DNA from: Symsagittifera roscoffensis | Taxonomy: Eukaryota; Xenacoelomorpha; Acoela; Convolutidae | Assembly (NCBI RefSeq): GCF_963678635.1 | Contig: NC_087066.1 | Location: 65,106,282-65,170,281, forward strand | DNA length: 64,000 bases | Reading direction: 5' to 3' | In this document: positions 8,393 through 16,499 of the stretch, piece by piece | How positions within the stretch are numbered: position 1 is the stretch's first letter | How the letters are laid out: every line of letters starts with the position of its first letter | Made by a program: the position numbers and the translations under genes | The notes under the pieces: generated by a model | The model's input: only the letters and a program-made list of their open reading frames with translations | The model's database searches: none | Told to the model about the DNA's origin: nothing

Positions 8393-10651
8393 CTAAATTG
8401 GTGCATTTGGAAAATAAAAGTTTTGTATAAAATTTGAATATGTTTTCTCTGATCCAGAGTGTCCTTTAATGTTTTGTGTATGTGAAATATTAAAAGCTAT
8501 GAGAATCATACTTAAAGGGAGACAGGGAACTGTAGATTCATTTAATTTGTATTCTAGAAGGTCTGTGTTTTCATTAATTGTTGTATTATTAAATTTTCGA
8601 AAATATCGGAGGAGTGTTTTATTTCCTAAAATAGTTGTATCTGCCTTGACGGGTTTAGTTTTATATTTGTGCCATGATTTTAGTTGTCTAATTACTGGGT
8701 CAAGATTTTGATATTGTTTCAAAGTATTAAGTGTAATTTTATCTGTTGGGGGGAGAAAAATGTTTGCAATTTCTAATTTAGATAAAGGAATTGTATCAAG
8801 TGGGTCATGGAGGTCAAATACTTGATTTATTGTGTATTTTGAATCGTTTGTTTGTGGTCCTGATAAATTTATTTTATCAGTTAGGTTTTCTTTTTCAATT
8901 AATGGAAAAAGGTCTTTTTTATGCGGGTGTTGTTTTACTCTTTTTTGTTGGGTGTTATTTTTTATCCATTGTGAGTATGGAATTGGTTTGAAAGTTGATG
9001 TTCCAAGTAGATCGACTTCGTAGTGGTTATTTTGGCAATCTAAATAAAGTGGGAAGTGTTGTAAATTGTTTATCTGGGATTGTTCAACGTCAGTTTTTAC
9101 TGCATATTTGCATTCTAGTCGGGGTGATGTTTCGTTTTCTGCAAGGTAGAATTTTATATTTTTGGGTATTTCTACTGTAGTTTTACGTGTAAGTAATTCA
9201 GGTGGTGTATTTCGACTTAATGTGTCTGGTAATGCAAGATGTTTTCCTGCTGTCCAAACTATATGTAAGTTTGGGAATTTCATTAGAATTAATTGAAATC
9301 TATAAACTCGATGATTTGGATTGGATTTTTGTGTAAAGAGAAAAATAATTGGTTTGTGATCTGTAAATAGAACTGTTGGATGTTTTGATCCAAGTATCAG
9401 AAATTCATATTCTGTTAGTGTATATATTATGGCTGTACATTCTCTCATTAGAGTTGAGAGTCGTAGCTCTGCTTGAGTGAATAATCGAGAATTTGCTGAT
9501 ATAAGATTCATTTTGTTTGTGCCATTGTGTGATTGTAATAATGCTGCGTCGATGCCAAAATTCGAAGCATCGCACATTGCATAGAATGGTTGATTTGGAT
9601 CTGGAATTGTATTCGAAATTTGTTCGGTTAGGAGTTTTTTAATTTCTTCAAATCGTGCTTGATGTTCTGTGTTCCATTCAAAATTATTTTGTTGTCTAAT
9701 CATATTATAGAATGGTCTTAGGTATAATTGCATTTTATAGACATATTTGCTTAAAAAGTTTAACATTCCAAGGAATTCTTGGATTTTCTTTTTGTTTGTT
9801 GGTGGTTGGAGTTTTTGAATAGCATCAATGCGTGACTTTAATGGAGTGATTGTTTTTCTTTCTATATTATGTCCTAAGAATTTAACTCGTGTTAAAAAAA
9901 AGTGTGATTTATCGGGGGCGGCCTTCAGATTTTCGTTCTGAAGTATTTTGTGATAGTTTTCTAAGACATTGAACATTTCTTCTTTTGTTTGTGATTGCAT
10001 AAAAACATCGTCTAAATAAGTGATTGCGTTTTTCTTGAGTATTAGTGGTCTAAAAATTTTGCTCATAAAAGCTGAAAATGCTGCTGGTCCTATGGATATT
10101 CCATAGAATAGGCGGTTGAATTCATATTGCTGATTTCCAATAACAAATTGTGTTAAGCGTCGCGATTGTTCATCTAGTGGCATTTGATTATATGCACTAT
10201 TCATATCTGCGGTTGTAAAGTATTTTCCGTTTATTTTTGTTAAAATAACTTGTATTGGTTCAATAGGCCAATTGCATTTTGATTCGTCTATTAGTGAATT
10301 AAGGTATCTAGCGTCTAGAACTATTTTTAATGATTCTCCTTTTGCTAGGATGATAACAGGGTTGATAAATGTGTTACCTTTTGGTTGTTCTTCTTTGTTT
10401 ACCGGTGAGATAATATTGTATTGTTCTAAAATATCGAGTAATCTGTTTACTTTATCATGTAAGTGAATTGGTACTTTACTTGCTCTTTGTTTTTTGAAAA
10501 CTGCGTCAGGTTTTAATGGGAGATGTAGTGATGAGCTGATTTTGCCAACATCAAATTTGGATGTTGCATAGACTGATGAGTATTTTATTAGCTGTTTGAC
10601 TAATTTATCAAATTCGTCTTGTGTTATTTGTGAATGTTGGAAGTTAAACAT
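8393..10651 (-). CDS. pol (RT-RH): Reverse transcriptase-RNase H region of pol
   Basis: Motifs in order are RT block A with catalytic Asp at TADMNSAY (about residue 149), block B FYGISIGPAAF, and the YLDD box (about 212-215). RNase H residues are visible at CDAS (361), RECTA (404), FTDHKP (431) and PDTLSR (476). The C-terminus has the His half of the integrase zinc finger (HTQN...GHSGSEKT), where the frame stops at a TAG. Upstream the same frame is open past the ATG to 10744, overlapping the Gag/protease ORF by 58 nt in the -1 frame. Pol is therefore probably made by -1 frameshifting, not from the ATG at 10651. Confidence 0.95.
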   Translation of the reverse strand: MFNFQHSQITQDEFDKLVKQLIKYSSVYATSKFDVGKISSSLHLPLKPDAVFKKQRASKVPIHLHDKVNRLLDILEQYNIISPVNKEEQPKGNTFINPVIILAKGESLKIVLDARYLNSLIDESKCNWPIEPIQVILTKINGKYFTTADMNSAYNQMPLDEQSRRLTQFVIGNQQYEFNRLFYGISIGPAAFSAFMSKIFRPLILKKNAITYLDDVFMQSQTKEEMFNVLENYHKILQNENLKAAPDKSHFFLTRVKFLGHNIERKTITPLKSRIDAIQKLQPPTNKKKIQEFLGMLNFLSKYVYKMQLYLRPFYNMIRQQNNFEWNTEHQARFEEIKKLLTEQISNTIPDPNQPFYAMCDASNFGIDAALLQSHNGTNKMNLISANSRLFTQAELRLSTLMRECTAIIYTLTEYEFLILGSKHPTVLFTDHKPIIFLFTQKSNPNHRVYRFQLILMKFPNLHIVWTAGKHLALPDTLSRNTPPELLTRKTTVEIPKNIKFYLAENETSPRLECKYAVKTDVEQSQINNLQHFPLYLDCQNNHYEVDLLGTSTFKPIPYSQWIKNNTQQKRVKQHPHKKDLFPLIEKENLTDKINLSGPQTNDSKYTINQVFDLHDPLDTIPLSKLEIANIFLPPTDKITLNTLKQYQNLDPVIRQLKSWHKYKTKPVKADTTILGNKTLLRYFRKFNNTTINENTDLLEYKLNESTVPCLPLSMILIAFNISHTQNIKGHSGSEKTYSNFIQNFYFPNAPI

Positions 10652-10686
10652 TGTTAAAAATTTCTGTTGATGCTCTGTATAGCTAT

Positions 10687-13506
10687 TTATGTTGAATGTA
10701 GGTTTGAAATATGGAGTTTTCGTGAAATAATTTGTATTTTTTTGTCATTACTTATTATATTATTTATGGATAATTCTTCATTAAGAATTGTGGGTTGACA
10801 AATATCTAATAATTGGAGTATATTATTTACGCGGTATTCTTTTTCGTGTATTGGTGATATCGTAGCGTTGGTTTTGCAATAGCCTAAAAGTCCTAAAGGT
10901 AGTGTTACTTGATAGGGTGTATTGTTGTATACATGTAGAGATATAATATCTGAATTCGAGTTTTTCAAATATTTTATGGATGAGATTGTGATTTTGAAAA
11001 ACTTATGGATAGGTTTGAATTCAAAGTCTGACATATAGAGTTGTTGTTTATTTTGTTTTTTATGATATTGGTGAACTTGTTTTATTGAAAAATTATATAT
11101 GTTTCCTGATAGTGGTTTCAGGTGTTTTCTTTGTTGGTTATATATTGGATAAAATTTTGAAAAGAATGGTGGTTGTTTGTTTAATCTTTGGAAAAATGTT
11201 AGGGATGTGTCTTTTGTTTTTGTGTATTTATCTTTGATTAGTATTTTACTGTTTAAGATGTTGATTGTTGGTATATATTTAGAGATAAATGGTATTCCTA
11301 TGATATTGTGTTTAATATCAGTGATATGAAATATTTGTTTAAATGGTTTATTTAAAATTTTATTCTGCTCCATTGTTCTTGTGGGGAGAAGAAATAATTG
11401 AATTTTTCCATAGTTTACCAATGTTGATCCTTGTGCTGTTGCTAGTTTACTGGATGTTTCAAGGGGCGTTAGTTTTGGGTGTAGTGATTTTATCTCATTC
11501 CATGTGGGAATGTTTATTATGTTTGATTCTGCTCCTGAATCAATTAAAAAATCAATTTCAAGATCTGGTGGTTGAAATTCTTTGTTTCTTGGACTTTCTA
11601 AAAGAAATGGTATTGTCCAAATTTTTTCTTTAGGTTGTTCTTTTTGTATATTTTGATAGATGTGATTTGTATTCAAGCATTTTGTTTTGTCGTTTTCATT
11701 GGATTGGTTTGTAGTGTTGATTTCGTTAGTTTCTTGTGCCGTTTGTGTGGAATGGATGGGTTCAATATAATAATTGCGAAGGAGTTCTAATTGATTTTCA
11801 TATATATGTGATGAAAAAGGTTGTTCATATATAATAGGTTCGTAGTCATTTTCGACTGCTATCATATTTATGGAGGTAGTGTTTTCTGTATCACTTTCTG
11901 AATCTGATGATTCACAGTTTATTTGATTCAGTTGTAGCTCGTTATTTCCTGTGTCATCGATACCTGGGGGGTCTGATGTTGTTTCTGGATTTGATTGTAC
12001 TTGATTTATATTTCTTTGATGTTTAGGTGTACTACTTCTGTGGCGATTATTAGAATTATTATAATGGTTATTATTCCTGTGTGGTGATTGGGAATAATTT
12101 CTATAACGATTATTATAACTTGAATGTCGATTTTGTGAATTATTTCGTGATCTGTTTTGATAATTATTGTTTGGTCTGTTATAGTTTGATCTATTATATG
12201 AGTTATTCTTTGATCGATTGTTCGGGTAATTCTGGTTTCGGTTGTTTGAATAACTTCTATTCCGATTATTGGAGTAGTTTCTATTTCTATTGTATGATGA
12301 GTTTCGTGATTGATTGTTTGGATAGTAATTATTTCTTGATTGGGAATTAGATCTAGAATCAAATTGTGTTGTATTTGAATTTGATCTGGAGTAAATATTT
12401 CGACTATTTGGTCTATTGTAATGATTTTGTGACAAATTTTGTGTATTTCTTCGTTCTGGTGATCTTCCTCTATAACTTGAGTTATATGGTGATTGATTTC
12501 TCGTGTAGTTGGTATTGTTCGGAAGTGGTTTTCCTGAACTGTTGTTGCTATATACATTTTTGTTCGGTAGATTTTGATCTTTCTTCATGTATTGGTAGAA
12601 TGATTTATTCGGTTCTTTATATTTTTGAGGTTTGTTTTGATTGTCCTGTTGTTTTTGTCTACATTCAGAAATACTATGTCCGTATCGTCGGCAATAATTA
12701 CACCATTTTTTGAAAGATGGTTTGCCTTTAAAGTTTGGGTGTTTTTCATAAATATTGAGTATTTCAGTGATTTTTTCAACGAGGTCTGTATCTGAATCCT
12801 GTATATTGTTGATATTTGTGGTATTTGTTTCAATTCGGTTAACGTATTGTAATTTCAGATTTTCTGTTTCTTCAAGTTTCATTGTGATTTCCGCTTGCTC
12901 TAGCTTGTCTACTAGTTTTCGAAAATCTAAATCGGGCTCTCGAATTGAGGAGGGATGGGATGCTCTCTTTTTTATTGCTATTTTCCTTAATTGAGGTGTT
13001 AAGGTCATCATTAAGATTTCTGTCATTTTTGTGTTTTTATAATCGTGTGTATTTAATGAATATGCTTTTCGAACTAGTGTTTCGATACGTACTGCTAATT
13101 GTTTGATGGTTTCATTTGGTAATCTGCGAATTTCATTACATAAAACTCTTTGTTGTTGTTTATTTCTTTCGGAGTCAAACATTTTTGAAAATTCTTGTGT
13201 AAATCTCTTCCAATTTGATTTTATTTCTATAGGCAATACTGAAAACCATTTTTGGGCTGCGCCGTCTAGGGTTGTCTGTATCAACGCTGTGCGTCGATGT
13301 ATCCAGTTTTGATGTAGTGGCGTATTAATTGGTTCAGGTCCTATATTTAAAATTAAATTTGCTGTTACTGCATTTAAATAATCTTCTACAGAATATTCAG
13401 GGTCTGTTCCTGTGAATACCATTAATGGTTTGTTTGATGTTATTGATGATCCACCCATAAGGTATGGATTCATTGTCATTTGTAATGATTCTGCTGCATT
13501 TGGCAT
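10687..13506 (-). CDS. gag-pro: Gag (capsid, nucleocapsid) and aspartic protease, 939 aa
   Basis: Residues about 30-220 resemble a Ty3/gypsy capsid (LDGAAQKWFSVLP, RLPNETIKQLAVRI). A CCHC zinc knuckle C-x2-C-x4-H-x4-C is at 269-282. A long Asn/Arg/Ser/Tyr repeat region with many NRN and YNNR units covers about 310-510 and is probably RNA-binding. A retropepsin active site FLIDSGAESN lies near residue 660. The rest resembles a protease-RT linker. The ATG is at 13506, but the frame is also open upstream to a TAA at 13546, beyond which the 562-aa ORF continues in the same frame. The ORF ends inside the overlap with RT. Confidence 0.92.
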   Translation of the reverse strand: MPNAAESLQMTMNPYLMGGSSITSNKPLMVFTGTDPEYSVEDYLNAVTANLILNIGPEPINTPLHQNWIHRRTALIQTTLDGAAQKWFSVLPIEIKSNWKRFTQEFSKMFDSERNKQQQRVLCNEIRRLPNETIKQLAVRIETLVRKAYSLNTHDYKNTKMTEILMMTLTPQLRKIAIKKRASHPSSIREPDLDFRKLVDKLEQAEITMKLEETENLKLQYVNRIETNTTNINNIQDSDTDLVEKITEILNIYEKHPNFKGKPSFKKWCNYCRRYGHSISECRQKQQDNQNKPQKYKEPNKSFYQYMKKDQNLPNKNVYSNNSSGKPLPNNTNYTRNQSPYNSSYRGRSPERRNTQNLSQNHYNRPNSRNIYSRSNSNTTQFDSRSNSQSRNNYYPNNQSRNSSYNRNRNYSNNRNRSYSNNRNQNYPNNRSKNNSYNRSNYNRPNNNYQNRSRNNSQNRHSSYNNRYRNYSQSPHRNNNHYNNSNNRHRSSTPKHQRNINQVQSNPETTSDPPGIDDTGNNELQLNQINCESSDSESDTENTTSINMIAVENDYEPIIYEQPFSSHIYENQLELLRNYYIEPIHSTQTAQETNEINTTNQSNENDKTKCLNTNHIYQNIQKEQPKEKIWTIPFLLESPRNKEFQPPDLEIDFLIDSGAESNIINIPTWNEIKSLHPKLTPLETSSKLATAQGSTLVNYGKIQLFLLPTRTMEQNKILNKPFKQIFHITDIKHNIIGIPFISKYIPTINILNSKILIKDKYTKTKDTSLTFFQRLNKQPPFFSKFYPIYNQQRKHLKPLSGNIYNFSIKQVHQYHKKQNKQQLYMSDFEFKPIHKFFKITISSIKYLKNSNSDIISLHVYNNTPYQVTLPLGLLGYCKTNATISPIHEKEYRVNNILQLLDICQPTILNEELSINNIISNDKKIQIISRKLHISNLHST
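10737..10743 (-). promoter_or_regulatory. Candidate -1 ribosomal frameshift site (A7 run)
   Basis: Seven consecutive A (minus strand) lie at the very start of the 58-nt overlap (10687-10744) between the Gag/protease frame and the RT frame. A -1 slip takes the first frame into the second. It is not a perfect X XXY YYZ heptamer in the zero frame (it reads C AAA AAA A), and I did not identify a downstream pseudoknot. Confidence 0.5.
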
Positions 13507-13545
13507 TTGTGAAAAATTAGAAAGTAGATTTTTTGTTATTTCGTG

Positions 13546-15234
13546 TTATTGAAGATAATATGGAAGTGGTATTTCATTTTGCATTTGTGTTGGTTGATAT
13601 GAGTGTGTAATCATTGGGTTTTGTGGCTGAATTGGTTGAAAAGATTGTGCATTAATTGGGTTTTGCATTTGTATTGGTTGTTGGTTTTGTGTATCTATCT
13701 GGTGTGGAGAAAAATTTCTATGATGTGTATATGGTTTCTGCATTCCTTGTCCGCGATATTCTTGGGTATATGGTGCAAATATATCTGGTTGTAAATGATC
13801 ATCATCTGAGGATAGGTAATCCGTTTGATGAGGTGCTTGTTTTTCATTTTTATTCTGTTGAAAGAATGGGTAATTTTCACTATGATCCTGTGGAGGATGT
13901 GGATTAGCTTGAAAATTTACTGAATTGGTTGTTGCCATTGGATTATTCCAATATCGAGATCTGATTTGATTATTATTATGATTTCGTGGAGGATAGTTTG
14001 TTTTTGATGAATGTGTATAATTATAATTATGTTCCGCAAAATTGTTTCTTGTGAATGTTCTGCGTGTTTTTGACGGTATTGTCATGGGTCTATATGTTTG
14101 GTAATCCATTTGTGAATATTTTGGAGCAACCGAAGCTTTAACGGTTGATTGTAAGGTTACCTGTGATAGCGAAGTGTTTGTATTTCTTGGTGTTGTTAAA
14201 TTTGGACGTATTGGTGAAATACTTTGTTGTGTAGTTGTTGTTGTTTGGACAATTTCTTCATTTATGAAGTGTGATGGTGTCTGAATATCTTGTTGAGTGA
14301 GATTTCTAGTTCCATTAAGGTTTTCATTGTGTATGACGGTCGAATTTAAACTGTTATTTCGAGTATCAGGTAAAAATGTATTGTAGTTTAATGGTGTTGC
14401 GTCAATGGTTAATGGTACTACTCTTACATAATCTCTTATATAAGATATTGTACTTATTGCTTGACTTGCAATTGATTGTGGGATATTTATAAATGCATAA
14501 TGAGACCATTCGGGGTCCCAAACGTAGTCTGACTGTTCCGTGATGGCGGTATCATCGTTTGAATTTTGAGGTCTAAAATTTTTTCTTGCTTGTGAAATTA
14601 AATCTATATTATGTGTGAAATAATCTATTATAAACCATGCCAAAATTTTTTGTAAGTCATGTTTTGTATGTTGTGAAACTTCATCTTTAGTGAAATTTTC
14701 TTTAACTATATTTAGAAAAGATGAAAATAGTGTGATTTCATGTCGTACCCTTATATGTTTAGATGTCTCTGTCGGTGAGACATTTGAGATTGGGATTTCG
14801 TTTTCTAATATTGAGATATAACTATATATTATTGCAAAAACTTCATTAGTAAATATGGAGTTTGCTCTTTGTGAGTTATGATATTGTATGCTTTTTATAT
14901 ATTCTGAGAATTCTTTTGAAAATTCTAAATCAAGGTCGTCTGTTTGAATTACATATTTGCGGTGATTCGGGTTTGGGGAGGTGAATTCTATGGTGTAGAT
15001 TCCGTAGTGTTGTGTCAAATTACATATATTTTTCAGATAGTGATCAATAATTTGTCTTTTGATTTTTACATCTGGGAACTCTGTTTTACATGGGCTGATT
15101 CCGGGTTCAAACAAATTTAGTAGTAAATTCTTGCAAAGTATATGCTGTCCTCTATCATTGGGTGCATCTACGAGGAAGGGGAAGATATCGTCATCATCTG
15201 GACTATCTTCACTTGGAGTGTGTGTTTGGCTCAT
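13546..15234 (-). CDS. 562-aa ORF upstream of Gag, in frame with it across a single TAA
   Basis: ATG at 15234, TAA at 13546-13548. An acidic N-terminus (PSEDSPDDDD) precedes a folded-looking region to about residue 280, then a Ser/Thr/Asn-rich linker and a C-terminal Gln/Pro/Asn/His-rich section with imperfect repeats (QPIQPQNP, QPTQMQNE). No zinc knuckle or enzyme motif is seen. The downstream Gag frame is identical: 13 sense codons separate the TAA from the Gag ATG. It could be an extra structural (matrix-like) protein translated separately, with readthrough giving a fusion to Gag, or one ancestral ORF broken by a nonsense mutation. Function unknown. Confidence 0.75.
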   Translation of the reverse strand: MSQTHTPSEDSPDDDDIFPFLVDAPNDRGQHILCKNLLLNLFEPGISPCKTEFPDVKIKRQIIDHYLKNICNLTQHYGIYTIEFTSPNPNHRKYVIQTDDLDLEFSKEFSEYIKSIQYHNSQRANSIFTNEVFAIIYSYISILENEIPISNVSPTETSKHIRVRHEITLFSSFLNIVKENFTKDEVSQHTKHDLQKILAWFIIDYFTHNIDLISQARKNFRPQNSNDDTAITEQSDYVWDPEWSHYAFINIPQSIASQAISTISYIRDYVRVVPLTIDATPLNYNTFLPDTRNNSLNSTVIHNENLNGTRNLTQQDIQTPSHFINEEIVQTTTTTQQSISPIRPNLTTPRNTNTSLSQVTLQSTVKASVAPKYSQMDYQTYRPMTIPSKTRRTFTRNNFAEHNYNYTHSSKTNYPPRNHNNNQIRSRYWNNPMATTNSVNFQANPHPPQDHSENYPFFQQNKNEKQAPHQTDYLSSDDDHLQPDIFAPYTQEYRGQGMQKPYTHHRNFSPHQIDTQNQQPIQMQNPINAQSFQPIQPQNPMITHSYQPTQMQNEIPLPYYLQ

Positions 15235-15319
15235 TTTTTCGTTTAATGACTATTAATAGGTAATTATCGATGTGTCTAATTGGTTGATTCCAGTTGTATA
15301 AGTGTACTGGTTTGTGTTT

Positions 15320-15676
15320 TTATTGCTTTTTTATTCGTCTTTTTCCTCTTTTTGATGAATTTGAAGTTGTTTCTGAGTCGCAAAAATATAATTGATCGTG
15401 AATGGGACAATTTTTATCAATTGATTCTTTTAATTTATAAAGTTCGTCTAAATTGCTGACTTCTGATTCTGAAAATGCGTTTCTATTTTTGGAAAATCTT
15501 TTTCGTGTTATTTGTCTTTGTTTAGTTATTATTTTTCTTTTTAGTGTTTGTCGTTTTGTTCTAATATATCCAACTGTTTGTGTGTGAGGTGTGATTACAA
15601 GGTCGTATTTTTTGTTTTCTATTTCACAGTTGTGCAAAACGATTGTTTGTTTGTTTCCTAGATTTTTAAATGACAT
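15320..15676 (-). CDS. 118-aa basic ORF, first of the element
   Basis: ATG at 15676. The protein is highly basic, with Arg/Lys clusters at about residues 39-66 and at the C-terminus (KRGKRRIKKQ), which could act as nuclear-localisation or RNA-binding signals. Cys/His residues near the C-terminus (NCPIHDQLYFC) could bind metal. It lies 85 nt upstream of the 562-aa ORF in the leader region. Small basic regulatory proteins such as Rev or Tat are a tempting analogy, but nothing in the sequence proves it. Confidence 0.5.
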   Translation of the reverse strand: MSFKNLGNKQTIVLHNCEIENKKYDLVITPHTQTVGYIRTKRQTLKRKIITKQRQITRKRFSKNRNAFSESEVSNLDELYKLKESIDKNCPIHDQLYFCDSETTSNSSKRGKRRIKKQ

Positions 15677-15781
15677 AAGGTTTAGGATGACGGATGCAAA
15701 AAGTTGTTAGATGATTTCTATTTTCTTAAATTGTTAGTCCTTACGATTTTTTGGTTAGCTTAACCTGGGTCTATTTGTTCA

Positions 15782-16140
15782 GGGTTGGAGAGAAAAGTAT
15801 ATCGATTCCGAAGAATGATTTTTTACTTTCTCGTGGCTAGTATAAGCTAAGGTGTTAACTTACTTAATCTTACTTAGGGGTAGTGATTGTGTTCAAGGGT
15901 TGGAGAATAGTAAATCGATCCACAAGGTTCAGGTATAATTAGAACGCGAGTAGTTCGTTAGATACTATGTTAAACTTACTAAGTCTAAGATTTATTCTGG
16001 GTCTTGATAAGAGGAGGGTTCAAGTGAAGGATGAATAACCGAAGTTCTTCACTGTTTATCCTAATTTGAATGGTTAGTTTTGTTGAAAAATTTCTATTAG
16101 TCTTGGGTTTTTTGAAAGGGTTGGATAGTGAATTGACGTT
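15782..16140 (-). repeat. Degenerate repeated motif in the 5' leader
   Basis: The plus-strand motif gggttggaga/tag, followed by a-rich sequence and atcgat or a relative, occurs at about 15782, 15897 and 16118, the first two about 115 bp apart with similar flanks. It may be a decayed leader repeat or a protein-binding site. Confidence 0.4.
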
Positions 16141-16194
16141 TGAGGTCGTTAGACACTAGCTAAGTGGGTGGGGGAGAACAAAATTGTTCTTTTT

Positions 16195-16280
16195 GATCCA
16201 AGGATAGGCCTTGATGATCAAGTTTTAAATTTTAATTGAATAGAAAATGAATTAAGATCCAAGGATAAGCCTTGATGATC
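16195..16280 (-). repeat. Direct repeat of about 25 bp, two copies
   Basis: The plus-strand sequence gatccaaggata(g/a)gcctt followed by gatgatc occurs at 16195 and again at 16256, 61 bp apart, with one mismatch. It lies between the TATA-like site and the first ORF. Confidence 0.7.
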
Positions 16281-16432
16281 TGATTTGAAAATTAAGTGAA
16301 TTTAAGTTTAAAATGGTTTAAATTTGTTTAAGGAAAAGATTTAGTGTTTTAATGATATTAGTGAGTTTATGATTACTGTTATGTTTTAGGTGATGAAGCT
16401 GGGACAATTGGATGATTTATGATTACTAACAG

Positions 16433-16499
16433 TTTATTGTCATGCTACTAATTTTTGTTTTGATTTTCAATAGATATTTTCCAAACATGTTTTATATAA
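16433..16499 (-). promoter_or_regulatory. Possible LTR core promoter and poly(A) signal
   Basis: Minus-strand TATATAAA at 16491-16499 is followed about 55 nt downstream by AATAAA at 16433-16438. This spacing is compatible with a U3/R junction and poly(A) signal of a short LTR. Without the second LTR, or a tRNA-matching primer-binding site, the assignment is weak. Confidence 0.28.

Noticed and set aside
12006-12557. 183-codon minus-strand frame inside Gag
   Set aside because: Its Ile/Thr/His repeats are the frame-shifted reading of the Asn/Arg/Ser-rich region of the Gag ORF.
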